NCBI GenBank assembly: GCA_964638155.1
Contig: CAZWYI010000005.1
Coordinates: 30,625-94,624, forward strand
Reading direction: 5' to 3'
Length of the DNA: 64,000 nucleotides
DNA from: CAYZTD01 sp964638155
GTDB taxonomy: Archaea > Thermoplasmatota > E2 > DHVEG-1
Shown here: one piece after another, positions 22,660 to 31,824 of the stretch
How positions within the stretch are numbered: position 1 is the first letter of the stretch
Layout of the letters: each line of letters begins with the position of its first letter
Notes under the pieces: model-generated
Seen by the model: the letters and a program-made list of their open reading frames with translations, nothing else
Databases searched by the model: none
What the model was told of the DNA's origin: nothing
Program-made: the position numbers and the translations under genes

Positions 22660-23961
22660 TTATACAAAATCAACATTCAAGTAATGAGTACTACATGATA
22701 TACATGGATCATATGCCCTAACAAGCATTTCAAGAGTTAATTCTATTTCTTTTTCAGGCCTGTCTATTATTTTTGGTACTAGTTCTTCCATATCATACTG
22801 TATATTCGCATGGTTTTGATTTGTTGGAATAATACAATTTGCTTTAGTGCAGTTTCCATCTTTATTAATATCATAATCATGAACAAGTATTCCTCGTGGA
22901 ACTTCAACTACACCAACGCCCCTTCCTTTCTTAATTTTAATTTTATTTAAAGTTTCATCTTTTATTCCTCTATCTAGTAAAATATCTACCCATTTAATTG
23001 AGTCTTCAATATTGTGAACTACTTCAACTAACTGTGCAATATTATTCATATATGGATTATAGCAGATTGGTTTAAGTTTAAACATGTCAGCAACTTCTTT
23101 AGCAGCGGGTTCAAGTTGATCACTATTTAGATTGAATCTCGCTAGAGCTCCTACCATATATGACTTACGATTATGCTTTGCATACTTTGCTGTTGATTGA
23201 GGTACAACATATTCCTGCATCCATTCTTTGTAATTCTTATAATTTTTAAATAAACCAGTATCTGTTGAAGCAATAGTTCCATCATAAAATGCATATTCAT
23301 CTTCATTAGTTAAGCCAATATACTCAGTTTCCCTTGTAAAATCAGGAAGGCTGTCAGATACTTTTAGTATTTTTTCAGCTACAACCTTTACTCTTTTTAA
23401 ATTTTCTTCAAGTCTTTTTCTTAGATTTTCCAATTGTTTTTTTGTTGGAACCATTGTAAAGCCGCCTACGACAAGTCTAATTGGATGAGTAGTTCTCCCG
23501 CAGATTAAATCAGAAAATTCATTTGCAAATCTATGAAGTTTTACAATTTCAAGTAATGCCTCTTTGTTTTTTGATTTAGCCATTGGAAAAACACTTCCAA
23601 CACCAAAAAGATCAGGTGCTGCAAGATATCCAACATGAAGAATATGGCTCTGCATATTTTCTCCATTAATTGCTAAGTGTCTTAGGATATCAGTTTGTTT
23701 TGAAATTTTAACATCCATTGCATTCTCAGTAGCTTTTAGAGATGCAAGAGAGTGTCCTATTGAGCAAATCCCACAAATCCTTGAAGTAATTGTTCTAAGT
23801 TCATCATAGTGTCTTCCACGAAGCATTGCTTCAAAAAAACGCGGTGCTTCAGGAACCTGCCACTCGATTTTATTTATTTTTCCTTTTTTAACATCAAGAA
23901 CAATGTTTCCATGTCCCTCAACACGTGTTATATGATGAACATTTATGTTTAAATCTTTCAT
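22660..23961 (-). CDS. hydA: [NiFe] hydrogenase large subunit (group 3b, HydA-like)
   Basis: A 433-residue catalytic subunit. The NiFe centre is bound by Cys63 and Cys66 in RICGICSIGH and by Cys420 and Cys423 in DPCISCSTH. Seven residues (YLNVDFV) follow the last His; a short tail of this kind fits the peptide removed by the maturation protease in group 3b enzymes. The complex couples H2 to NAD(P)H and in Pyrococcus can also reduce sulfur. It overlaps the small-subunit gene by 4 bases (ATGA). Confidence 0.93.
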   Translation of the reverse strand: MKDLNINVHHITRVEGHGNIVLDVKKGKINKIEWQVPEAPRFFEAMLRGRHYDELRTITSRICGICSIGHSLASLKATENAMDVKISKQTDILRHLAINGENMQSHILHVGYLAAPDLFGVGSVFPMAKSKNKEALLEIVKLHRFANEFSDLICGRTTHPIRLVVGGFTMVPTKKQLENLRKRLEENLKRVKVVAEKILKVSDSLPDFTRETEYIGLTNEDEYAFYDGTIASTDTGLFKNYKNYKEWMQEYVVPQSTAKYAKHNRKSYMVGALARFNLNSDQLEPAAKEVADMFKLKPICYNPYMNNIAQLVEVVHNIEDSIKWVDILLDRGIKDETLNKIKIKKGRGVGVVEVPRGILVHDYDINKDGNCTKANCIIPTNQNHANIQYDMEELVPKIIDRPEKEIELTLEMLVRAYDPCISCSTHYLNVDFV

Positions 23962-24719
23962 TCTGATTCCTCCTCTAAATCTTCGTATCCATAGTTATAA
24001 AGAGTTGCACGTCTTTTTAGTTCTTCATATGTTAAATCATATCTTTTTAAGATATCCCTCACACACTCTACCTCAGGTTTTTTAAGAATACCTCTACATC
24101 CGTCACATGGTGAACCATTATTTGGACAAATCGAGTTGCAACCAGCACGGGTAATTGGACCAAGACAGAATTTACCAAGTTCAAACAAACAAACGTTTTC
24201 ATTTTTCTTACATTCTACACAAACTGGATAGTTAGGAATATTTGGTTCTTTCCCGAGAGCTAGAGCTGTAATTACTTTTTTAATCTCAGGACCAGTTGGT
24301 GGACAACCACGAATATAATAATCAACTGGTACTACTTCATTTACTGCTTTTGTTTTATTTACATTAAAATATTCATTATTTTTTAAATCTGCATCTCCAT
24401 ATACTTCTTTTTTTACTTCTTCATTAGAATACTTATTTCTAATCTTATTTACCCCGCCTATACAGGCACAAGCTCCAAATGCAACAAGTGTTTTTGCCGT
24501 ACTTCTTATTTTTCTTAACCGTTCTTCATCCATCGGCCGCATTATTGATCCTTCGATTACTGCTATATCATAATCATCAGAATGCTCTTTCATAACCTCT
24601 CTAAAACTTACTACATCAACTATTTCAATAAGTTTTAACACCTCTTCTTCCAAATTTGCTATCTGAAGTTGGCATCCTTCGCAGCTTGCAAAATCAAAAA
24701 AGGCAACTTTTGGTTTCAT
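23958..24719 (-). CDS. hydD: [NiFe] hydrogenase small subunit (HydD-like)
   Basis: A 253-residue iron-sulfur subunit. The proximal cluster ligands lie in SCEGCQLQI near residue 12, GACACIGG near 90 and RGCPPTGPE near 140. Further cysteines (CVECKKNENVC, CLGPITRAGCNSICP, CDGCRG) bind two more [4Fe4S] clusters towards the C-terminus. It carries electrons from the NiFe site to the flavin subunit. It has 4-base overlaps with the genes on either side, indicating tight co-translation. Confidence 0.92.
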   Translation of the reverse strand: MKPKVAFFDFASCEGCQLQIANLEEEVLKLIEIVDVVSFREVMKEHSDDYDIAVIEGSIMRPMDEERLRKIRSTAKTLVAFGACACIGGVNKIRNKYSNEEVKKEVYGDADLKNNEYFNVNKTKAVNEVVPVDYYIRGCPPTGPEIKKVITALALGKEPNIPNYPVCVECKKNENVCLFELGKFCLGPITRAGCNSICPNNGSPCDGCRGILKKPEVECVRDILKRYDLTYEELKRRATLYNYGYEDLEEESE

Positions 24720-26644
24720 TCAAATGCCTCCGGGAGTTTTTTTATTTTTTCATAGTTAAAAACAGGTCCTTCCTTGCAAACATATACACCATTTATCTGA
24801 CAGTGGCCGCATTTTCCAACCCCGCATTTCATGCGCCGCTCAAGTGATACATATATATTTTTATCTGGAATACCTAGTGTTTGAAGGCATTTTATAACAT
24901 ATTTATACATTATAGGTGGACCGATTACTACTGCAATTGTGTTTTTTGAATCATATTTATCTAGTTCTATTTTTGGAAACAAAGTTGTAATAAGACCTGT
25001 ACATCCTGTCCAGCATTCATCTTCTTCACATTGGTCAACTGTCATTGTACAGTTTACATCTGGAATTTTATCCCATTGTTCTATTTCATCCTTGAATAGT
25101 ACATAACAGGGTTCTTTAGCACCATATAAAATTGTAATATCTTTAAATTTTTTCCTGTTTTCAGGTTTTAAAACATGTTTTATTAGTGATCTCATCGGAG
25201 GTAGACCAAGACCACCTGATGCAAAAAGAAGATGCTTTTTTTCCATAGATTTTACATTAAAACCATTTCCAAGAGGTCCACGTATCCCAATTTTATCTCC
25301 TTTTTTCATACTAAAAAGTTTACCTGTTACATTTCCTACTTTTCTAACAACTAATTCAAAACTTGGTTTATCACTTGGCGGTGATGAAACAGAAATTGGT
25401 GCTTCACCTATTCCAAAAATGGATACTTCAACAAATTGACCTGGATTATGGCCAAGTGGCTTTTTATCATCAAGCTCTATTTCAAAAAGTGTTTCAGAGT
25501 CTGTTAACTTTTCTACTCTTTTTATGGTTGCAGGTCTAGGAACATGGATTATTCCTTTGTCTTTAGTTTCTGATTTTTGTTTTATAAAGAATTTATCTTT
25601 TTTTCCTTTTCCGCCAAATATAGATAAATCATTTATCAAATCACATGGATCTGCTATATCAGGTAGACATGCTATCCCGCATCTTCCACATCCTACACAT
25701 GCAATAAATTCATATCTTTCATTTAGATAATTACCCTTTCTAAAAAACCGGTGGCGGTATCTTTCTTTTTTATCTTCTCTAAATATTTCTCCACTCCCGA
25801 TTTTTGTAAAATCCCGAATCATACATCCATCCCAGGTTCTAACCCTTCTTCCATCTTTTAGATCAAGTGTTACATCTTCAGTGATATCATAACAGTAACA
25901 TGTAGGACAAACCATTGTACAGGAACTACATTCCAAACATTTATCAGATTTTTCTCCCCAAATGGAATTATCATAGTTTGCTACAAGTAATTCAGACCAA
26001 TTATCTACTTTTACTTCCTTTTTGTATTGCTTAGCAGTTTCTTCTCTTATTTCATCTATTTTTTTAATTTCTTCTTTTTTTGCAGGATTTGTTTTTGCAT
26101 ATTTATCAAGTATTTTTTTTCCTTTATTTGACCCAATTGTAACAGTATATTTATCACCTATATTTGTTAATAGTAAATCAAAACCAGAGTCAGTTGTGTT
26201 CGTGTTCATACTTTTTGCAAATGATTTTTCTGATACATTTTGTATGTCAACACCAATTATTATTGTGTTTTTTCTTCTTTTTTCGTAGTAATCGTCTTTT
26301 TGGGAATCAAGATATACCTTGTCAGTTTGTTCTAGTGCTATTATATCATATGGATGCATACCAATAATTATTCTTTTTTTATCTGGAAGGTTGTCTTTTA
26401 CTTCAAAAGGTTTTTTTAGATTGTAATTCATCAAATTTTCATATTGAGGTAGAAAATATTTTTTAGGTGGAAGAATTGTTACATCATAATCAAGCTTTAA
26501 TTCTTCTGCTTCCTCTAAAGTGTCAAATGCATATCTTTTTCCTTTGGCTTTCACACCTACTACTTCATATTCTTTGTCATCGATTAGATTATCTACAAAG
26601 TTTAACATATCATTTTCTGAAAAAGTTCTCATTTCTTTTTCCAT
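24716..26644 (-). CDS. Fused hydrogenase beta (Fe-S) and gamma (FAD/NAD(P)) subunits
   Basis: A 642-residue fusion of two proteins that are separate (HydB and HydG) in Pyrococcus. Residues 1-345 are HydB/AsrA-like with two ferredoxin-type cluster motifs, CLECSSCTMVCPTCYC and CVGCGRCGIACLPD. Residues 355-642 are HydG/AsrB-like: a flavin barrel (PGQFVEVSIFG), an NAD(P) lobe (LLFASGGLGLPPMRSL) and a C-terminal [2Fe2S] site with Cys607, Cys612, Cys615 and Cys623. It would pass electrons between NAD(P)H and the hydrogenase clusters. It is the first gene of the operon; GGTG precedes the ATG. Confidence 0.9.
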   Translation of the reverse strand: MEKEMRTFSENDMLNFVDNLIDDKEYEVVGVKAKGKRYAFDTLEEAEELKLDYDVTILPPKKYFLPQYENLMNYNLKKPFEVKDNLPDKKRIIIGMHPYDIIALEQTDKVYLDSQKDDYYEKRRKNTIIIGVDIQNVSEKSFAKSMNTNTTDSGFDLLLTNIGDKYTVTIGSNKGKKILDKYAKTNPAKKEEIKKIDEIREETAKQYKKEVKVDNWSELLVANYDNSIWGEKSDKCLECSSCTMVCPTCYCYDITEDVTLDLKDGRRVRTWDGCMIRDFTKIGSGEIFREDKKERYRHRFFRKGNYLNERYEFIACVGCGRCGIACLPDIADPCDLINDLSIFGGKGKKDKFFIKQKSETKDKGIIHVPRPATIKRVEKLTDSETLFEIELDDKKPLGHNPGQFVEVSIFGIGEAPISVSSPPSDKPSFELVVRKVGNVTGKLFSMKKGDKIGIRGPLGNGFNVKSMEKKHLLFASGGLGLPPMRSLIKHVLKPENRKKFKDITILYGAKEPCYVLFKDEIEQWDKIPDVNCTMTVDQCEEDECWTGCTGLITTLFPKIELDKYDSKNTIAVVIGPPIMYKYVIKCLQTLGIPDKNIYVSLERRMKCGVGKCGHCQINGVYVCKEGPVFNYEKIKKLPEAFE

Positions 26645-26745
26645 TTAAACACCATTATTTTGTTTTTTTATTCTATAATTAATGCCTTTTAAACCCCGAG
26701 AAATGGCATCATATTCTCTAATATAAGCATTTGGTTTTTTTAAGT

Positions 26746-26766
26746 AGATAAAACGGTTTTATATCT
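26746..26766. promoter_or_regulatory. Imperfect palindrome between hydrogenase and Lrp genes
   Basis: AGATAAAAC and GTTTTATATCT form near-symmetric arms about a central G, in the 237-base divergent region between the hydrogenase operon and the Lrp-family gene. It lies about 100 bases from each start. A dimeric regulator, possibly the neighbouring Lrp protein, could bind; this is inference. The rest of the gap is AT-rich promoter-like sequence. Confidence 0.35.
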
Positions 26767-26881
26767 GATTACGGGTATCAATAAGTTCTATATAAAATTT
26801 ATTTAGAAAAACATTCTATAATTAAATTATTATTTGAATAAAATACGAAAAATTTAATACCTATAAGTAAATTATACAATT

Positions 26882-27346
26882 ATGGACCAAATAGATAAGA
26901 AAATATTGCAACTATTACAGAAAAACGATAAAATACAATACCAAAAGATAGCAGATGGCTTAAATATCGGAGCGAGTACGGTACATTACAGGATAAAAAA
27001 ATTAGTTAAAAATGGAACTATTAAAAAATTTTCAGCAGATATAGATCCAGAAAAAGTAGGTTATACAACAACTGCAGTATTAGGCGTAAATGTCGATCCA
27101 TTAAAAATGGATGAAATAGCAAAAAAACTTGCTTCCTACGGAGAAGTTCAAATCGTTGCCACTTCTTCAGGGGATCATGATATAATTGTTCAAATAATCG
27201 CTAAAGATGGGAAACACTTGTGGCATTTTATAAATGAAAAAATTAAAACAATTGAAGGTGTTGAAAAAAAACTACATGTTTCCTCATTTCTAGACATATA
27301 CAAAAGAACAAATACGATAAATTTTAGTGAGGGAGATTATTTGTAA
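26882..27346 (+). CDS. Lrp/AsnC-family transcriptional regulator
   Basis: A 154-residue regulator. Residues 1-60 are the helix-turn-helix (DKKILQLLQKNDKIQYQKIADGLNIGASTVHYRIKKL, split here at IQY only for description). Residues 65-150 form the RAM ligand-binding ferredoxin fold (TTAVLGVNVDP, VATSSGDHDIIVQI). Such proteins sense amino acids or related compounds and form octamers. Divergent from the hydrogenase operon and upstream of the por genes, it may tie 2-oxoacid oxidation or hydrogen metabolism to amino-acid supply. Confidence 0.9.
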   Translation: MDQIDKKILQLLQKNDKIQYQKIADGLNIGASTVHYRIKKLVKNGTIKKFSADIDPEKVGYTTTAVLGVNVDPLKMDEIAKKLASYGEVQIVATSSGDHDIIVQIIAKDGKHLWHFINEKIKTIEGVEKKLHVSSFLDIYKRTNTINFSEGDYL

Positions 27347-27465
27347 TATTTCCTCTCGTTAGACTAAAGATTTTAATAAGTAATAATGAGAGAGTGTATA
27401 TCATAATTATATTTTATATTATGATGCAAACTTTGTGTGGAAGAGTGATACAAAGAAGACTTTAA

Positions 27466-27636
27466 TCAAACCCAAATTGGAGAGAAATACCTATAATATT
27501 TGTAACAGGTAGAAATACAGATACAGCAAAAGAAATGTGCAAAAGATATGGCCTAGATTATATCGAAAAACCATTTGATACTAATATCATAAAAGAAAAA
27601 GTGAATAAGGCATTAATTAACAGAAAAAACAACTAA
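27466..27636 (+). pseudogene. Response-regulator receiver domain, C-terminal remnant
   Basis: The frame after an in-frame TAA reads WREIPIIFVTGRN...GLDYIEKPFDTNIIKEKVNKAL and ends with TAA. IPIIFVTGRN is the beta-4 strand and Thr/Ser switch region, and YIEKPF holds the conserved Lys-Pro after beta-5 of a CheY-like receiver. The phospho-acceptor Asp and the first two-thirds of the domain are absent, and no start codon fits. It is a broken gene left between the Lrp gene and porG. Confidence 0.65.
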
Positions 27637-27747
27637 AATTTTTGATAAACTTTTCCAAATTTAGAAGTGTTAATTATTTTTTGAAATAAATATTCAAAAC
27701 AGTTATATGTATCATTTATATTCCCAGAATCGGGAGTGTAAATTATC

Positions 27748-28323
27748 ATGACATCAAAATCATTAGTTGAAATAGTCATACATGGGCGAGGCGGACAAGG
27801 TTCTGTTACAGCAGCTAATCTTCTTGTATCAGCAGCCCTAAAAGACAAAAACAAGGGCGTTCAGGCCTTTCCTTTTTTTGGGGCAGAAAGAAGAGGCGCA
27901 CCAGTAAAAGCATTTGCAAGAATATCTGATGATGAAATACATTTGAGAAGTGAAATAACATCTCCAGATATAGTGATAGTACAAGATGAAAGCATAATGG
28001 ATTTAGTAGATGTATTAAAAGGGCTAAAAGAAAATGGTAAAGTTTTGATAAATACTAATAAAAAGCCAGATGAATTTGATTTTTCAAAAAAATTTAATGT
28101 CGCAACAGTTGATGCAACAGGAGTTGCAATAAAATACGATATAGTTGTCGGTGGAATACCAGTTGTAAATACTACAATTCTAGGAGCAGTACCGAAAATT
28201 CTAGACAGAGTAACACTAAAATCAATCCAAGAAACCATCAGAGAAAAATGGAAAGGAGAACAAGGTGAACAAAACATAAAAGCAACAAAAGATGCGTTTA
28301 AAGAGGTGGAGGTGAACTTTTGA
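27748..28323 (+). CDS. porG: Pyruvate:ferredoxin oxidoreductase gamma subunit
   Basis: A 191-residue subunit with the family start EIVIHGRGGQGSVTAANLL, FPFFGAERRGAPVKAF and the later VVNTTILGAVPK. The gamma subunit closes over CoA-bound intermediates in 2-oxoacid oxidoreductases. It is the first gene in the order gamma-delta-alpha-beta seen in heterotetrameric archaeal POR. The stop overlaps the TTG start of the delta gene by 4 bases. Confidence 0.93.
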   Translation: MTSKSLVEIVIHGRGGQGSVTAANLLVSAALKDKNKGVQAFPFFGAERRGAPVKAFARISDDEIHLRSEITSPDIVIVQDESIMDLVDVLKGLKENGKVLINTNKKPDEFDFSKKFNVATVDATGVAIKYDIVVGGIPVVNTTILGAVPKILDRVTLKSIQETIREKWKGEQGEQNIKATKDAFKEVEVNF

Positions 28324-28610
28324 GCGAAAAAAAGAAACAAAAAAAATACGAAGTTGTTTCAACTATTTCATATCCAAAAAAAGGTGCAATGGGTAAAACC
28401 GGCAGCTGGAGAACCTATGAACCAGAACTTGATAAAGAAAAATGTATAAAATGCTTGAGATGCTGGATATTTTGCCCCGAGGGATCTATAATACGAAAGG
28501 ATGACGATTCAGTTGATATTGATATGGTATACTGTAAGGGATGTGGAGTTTGTGCTAATGTATGTCCTGTTAAGGCAATTAAAATGAAAAGAAAGGGGTT
28601 GAAAAAATGA
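28320..28610 (+). CDS. porD: Pyruvate:ferredoxin oxidoreductase delta subunit (ferredoxin-like)
   Basis: A 96-residue two-[4Fe4S] ferredoxin subunit. Cluster motifs are CIKCLRCWIFCPEG and CKGCGVCANVCPVKA. The N-terminus GAMGKTGSWRTYEPELD is typical of PorD. It passes electrons from the thiamine site to external ferredoxin. The start is TTG with GGTGGAGGTGAAC just upstream, and its end overlaps porA by 4 bases. Confidence 0.93.
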   Translation: MSEKKKQKKYEVVSTISYPKKGAMGKTGSWRTYEPELDKEKCIKCLRCWIFCPEGSIIRKDDDSVDIDMVYCKGCGVCANVCPVKAIKMKRKGLKK

Positions 28611-29770
28611 GTGTTATGATTGATACTGGAAATTACATAGCTGCTAAAGCTGCTGTTATGGCCAGGCCGGATGTTGTTGCAGCATATCCTATTACACCTC
28701 AAACTACAACAGTTGAAGGAATTGCTGATTATGTAGCATCAGGTGAATACAAAGGAAATTATATATGTGTAGAAAGCGAGCACTCTGCAATGTCAGCATG
28801 TATTGGTGCTAGCGAAGCAGGCTCCAGAACATTTACAGCAACATCTTCACATGGATTATTTCTCATGCATGAAATGCTGCACTGGGCTGCACTAGCACGC
28901 CTTCCAATTGTAATGTGCAATATAAACCGTGTTGCAGGGCCTGGTTGGAATATATGGACTGATGAAAATGATTCAATAAGCCAACGTGATACCGGTTGGA
29001 TACAGTTTTATTGTAGTAGTAACCAGGAAATATTTGATACTGTAATTCAATCTTTTAAACTAGCTGAGGATAAAAAAGTAGTTTTACCCGTAATGATAAA
29101 CTATAATGCATTTATCTTATCCCATACTTCAATGCCCGCTGAAATTCCTACTCAAAAACAAATCGATGATTATCTTCCAGAATTTAAAGCAAAATGGAAG
29201 CTTGATACAGATAATCCTGTAACTCACGGTAATATAATTGGAACCCAAGACTATGAAAAAATTAGAATGGCAATGCAAGAAGCGCAAATGAACGCAAAAG
29301 AATTAATTCCAAAAATAGCACTTGATTGGAAAAAGAAATTTGGAACTTATCATGGAGGACTAATTGAAAAATACAAATGCGATGATGCAGAACATATCTT
29401 GATTTCAATGGGTGCAATAGGTGCTGAAAGTAAAGCTGCAATAGATGAACTTAGACAAAAAGGAGAAAAAATTGGTCTAGCAAGACTTAGAACATTTAGA
29501 CCATTCCCAACTGAAGAAATAATAAAACTAGGAAAACAAGCTGATTTAACAGTTATTGATAGAAATATATCAATTGGATCTACTGGAGCAGTTTACAATG
29601 AAATAAAATCAGCGTTATACGATAAAGTTGATACAAAAGTTAATGGATTTATCGCGGGACTCGGCGGAAAAGACGTTCCATACACAGATATAATAAAAAT
29701 GTGTGAAAAATCAATAAAAGGAAAAGCAAAAGATCAAATTTGGTATGGTTTCAAAGATGGAGGTGACTAA
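28607..29770 (+). CDS. porA: Pyruvate:ferredoxin oxidoreductase alpha subunit
   Basis: A 387-residue subunit with ARPDVVAAYPITPQTT and VESEHSAMSACIGASEAGSR near the N-terminus, motifs of the pyrimidine-binding domain of thiamine-dependent oxidoreductases. The C-terminal third is the transketolase-C-like domain (LISMGAIGAES, GLARLRTFRPFP). With the beta subunit it forms the active site that turns pyruvate and CoA into acetyl-CoA, CO2 and reduced ferredoxin. Confidence 0.94.
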   Translation: MSVMIDTGNYIAAKAAVMARPDVVAAYPITPQTTTVEGIADYVASGEYKGNYICVESEHSAMSACIGASEAGSRTFTATSSHGLFLMHEMLHWAALARLPIVMCNINRVAGPGWNIWTDENDSISQRDTGWIQFYCSSNQEIFDTVIQSFKLAEDKKVVLPVMINYNAFILSHTSMPAEIPTQKQIDDYLPEFKAKWKLDTDNPVTHGNIIGTQDYEKIRMAMQEAQMNAKELIPKIALDWKKKFGTYHGGLIEKYKCDDAEHILISMGAIGAESKAAIDELRQKGEKIGLARLRTFRPFPTEEIIKLGKQADLTVIDRNISIGSTGAVYNEIKSALYDKVDTKVNGFIAGLGGKDVPYTDIIKMCEKSIKGKAKDQIWYGFKDGGD

Positions 29771-29772
29771 AT

Positions 29773-30678
29773 ATGGCAATTAAGGATTTACCAAAAGAAG
29801 AGTATTTACTCCAGGGAAACGCAGCATGCCCAGGGTGTCCTGCAACAATCGCTCTTAGAACAGTTCTTAAAGCTCTTGGTAAAAAAACAATAATGGTAGT
29901 TCCAGCGTGCTGTACAGCTGTAATTGAAAGTTTGTACCCATTTACCTCTTTTGATATACCTGTTATGAACATTGCTTTTGAAGCAGCAGCAGCTGGTGCA
30001 AGCGGAGTGCGTGCAGCTTTAAACAAACAAGGAGATGATGAAACAACTGTTCTAGCATGGGCTGGAGATGGTGGAACTTACGATATAGGTCTTCAAGCAT
30101 TATCAGGTGCGATTGAAAGAAACACTGATTTTATATATGTATGTTACAACAACCAGATATATTCAAACACTGGAATTCAGAGAAGTGGTGCAACACCACA
30201 TGGTGCATGGACTACAACAACAGTTAAAGGAAAAGTAGAATTTAGAAAAGAAATGGGAGAAATAATACAAGCACATCACCCACCATATGCCGCTCAAGCC
30301 TGTATAAGTTACCCTGAGGATTTATACAACAAAGTTAAAAAAGCAAAATCGATCAAAGGCCCAAAATATATTGAAATACTTGCACCATGCCCGCCAGGAT
30401 GGCGGTTTCCTATGGAAAAAACAGTTGAAATGGGAAAACTTGCAATAGATACAGGAGCATGGGCATTATATGAATATGAAAACGAAAAAATAACCTTTAA
30501 CAAAAAAAGTAAATCAATACTTGAAGGAAAAATAGAGCGTAAACCAATTGAAGATTGGATTAAATACCAAGGCCGATTTAAACATCTTTTTAAACCAAAA
30601 AAAGATAAAGAAACGATAAAGGCTTTGGAGGAACATACAGATCACATCTGGGAAAGATATAGAAAACTATACCTTTAA
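29773..30678 (+). CDS. porB: Pyruvate:ferredoxin oxidoreductase beta subunit
   Basis: A 301-residue thiamine pyrophosphate-binding subunit. NAACPGCPATIALR carries two cluster-binding cysteines. WAGDGGTYDIGLQALSGA is the TPP/Mg2+ motif, completed by YNNQIYSNTG. SGATPHGAWTTTT is typical of pyruvate-specific members. GGAGG ends porA just before its ATG. This is the last gene of the por operon; its product feeds acetyl-CoA to the ADP-forming synthetase encoded upstream. Confidence 0.94.
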   Translation: MAIKDLPKEEYLLQGNAACPGCPATIALRTVLKALGKKTIMVVPACCTAVIESLYPFTSFDIPVMNIAFEAAAAGASGVRAALNKQGDDETTVLAWAGDGGTYDIGLQALSGAIERNTDFIYVCYNNQIYSNTGIQRSGATPHGAWTTTTVKGKVEFRKEMGEIIQAHHPPYAAQACISYPEDLYNKVKKAKSIKGPKYIEILAPCPPGWRFPMEKTVEMGKLAIDTGAWALYEYENEKITFNKKSKSILEGKIERKPIEDWIKYQGRFKHLFKPKKDKETIKALEEHTDHIWERYRKLYL

Positions 30679-30715
30679 AAATTGGAGTGTGAAAAACAAA
30701 TGGAGGCTATAAATT

Positions 30716-31270
30716 ATGTTAGCAAAGGAAATGGTGAAACAGAGCCTCCCCCTTTTGATTTTATGTGGAATTGGAGCTATAATTGCAGGTAGCACTCTTA
30801 GTTTAATGACTGGATTATTTGAAAAAATTCCAGGTTTCATTATAGCAATTCCAGCAGTAATTGCTATGCGTGGAAATATTAGTACGGCTTTTGGATCACG
30901 CCTTGGTTCTGCTTATCATTTGGGAGTAATAAATGAAAAAAATCTTTTCAATGAAGAATTAAAACAAAATATACTAGGATCAATTATTCTAAGTTTTTTA
31001 ATGTCTTTTTTAATAGGAATTCTATCGTTTATAGGTTCTTTTATACTTGGTTTTTTTCCAAATCCATTACTTATTATTTTAATAGTTTTGATAGCAGGTG
31101 TTATATCAGGTCTTATCCTAAGTATCCTTACAATAGGAATAATTTATCTAGTTTTTAAAAGAGGGTATGACCCTGATAATATAACAGGTCCTGCTCTTGC
31201 CACTTTTGGAGATATCATAACATTGCTCTGTGTTTTTGGAAGTGCTATTTTTGTGGGGGTATTTATTTGA
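30716..31270 (+). CDS. MgtE/SLC41-like divalent cation transporter, first half
   Basis: A 184-residue membrane protein with about five hydrophobic segments. PAVIAMRGNISTAFGSRLGSAYHLG is the pore-lining signature of the MgtE/SLC41 membrane domain (PF01769). In bacterial MgtE the domain follows cytosolic sensor domains; here it stands alone and is paired with a second half-length gene. TGGAGG precedes the ATG. It starts a four-gene operon with PhoU/TrkA-C regulators. Confidence 0.82.
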   Translation: MLAKEMVKQSLPLLILCGIGAIIAGSTLSLMTGLFEKIPGFIIAIPAVIAMRGNISTAFGSRLGSAYHLGVINEKNLFNEELKQNILGSIILSFLMSFLIGILSFIGSFILGFFPNPLLIILIVLIAGVISGLILSILTIGIIYLVFKRGYDPDNITGPALATFGDIITLLCVFGSAIFVGVFI

Positions 31271-31824
31271 TTTATAGTTGGAAAAAGATTGTGAAAAATA
31301 GCATTCCTATATTAACATTTGCAGTGTTAATTGAAATATTTGCAGGTCAAATACTGCAAGATAATCAAAACACTCTTATTTTATTACCAATATTTTTAGT
31401 ATCATTTCCCGTTATAAATAGTGTAGGTGGAAATATAGGAAGTATCCTTGGTGCTAGACTTGCCTCAGGCTTACATGTTGGTTCAATTGAGGCATCATAT
31501 AAAGACCGGCAAATGCATGAAAGTCTTTTAACTGCAATATTGATTGGTGTTTTTAGTTACACTATTCTTGCGATAATTATTTATTATGGTGCAGTATTTG
31601 CAAATATTACTAAGGGAGTTAATTTGATAGAATTCGTTGGTATATTTGTATCAACAGGTTTTCTTCTCATATGTCTAGTATCACTTTCTAGCATAATAGC
31701 TGCTTTTATATCGTTTAAAAAAGGTTATGATCCTGATGATATGGTAGCACCTGTTGTTACAACAGTTGGTGATGTTTTGGGAATAGGTTTTTTATTTATA
31801 ATGATAACAATATTTGGAGTATGA
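31267..31824 (+). CDS. MgtE/SLC41-like divalent cation transporter, second half
   Basis: A 185-residue membrane protein with the matching signature PVINSVGGNIGSILGARLASGLHVG and about five membrane segments. It starts at TTG overlapping the previous stop by 4 bases, with GGGGGT upstream. The two halves probably form a heterodimer, as eukaryotic SLC41 has two such repeats in one chain. Mg2+ or another divalent ion is the likely substrate. Confidence 0.82.
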   Translation: MIYSWKKIVKNSIPILTFAVLIEIFAGQILQDNQNTLILLPIFLVSFPVINSVGGNIGSILGARLASGLHVGSIEASYKDRQMHESLLTAILIGVFSYTILAIIIYYGAVFANITKGVNLIEFVGIFVSTGFLLICLVSLSSIIAAFISFKKGYDPDDMVAPVVTTVGDVLGIGFLFIMITIFGV

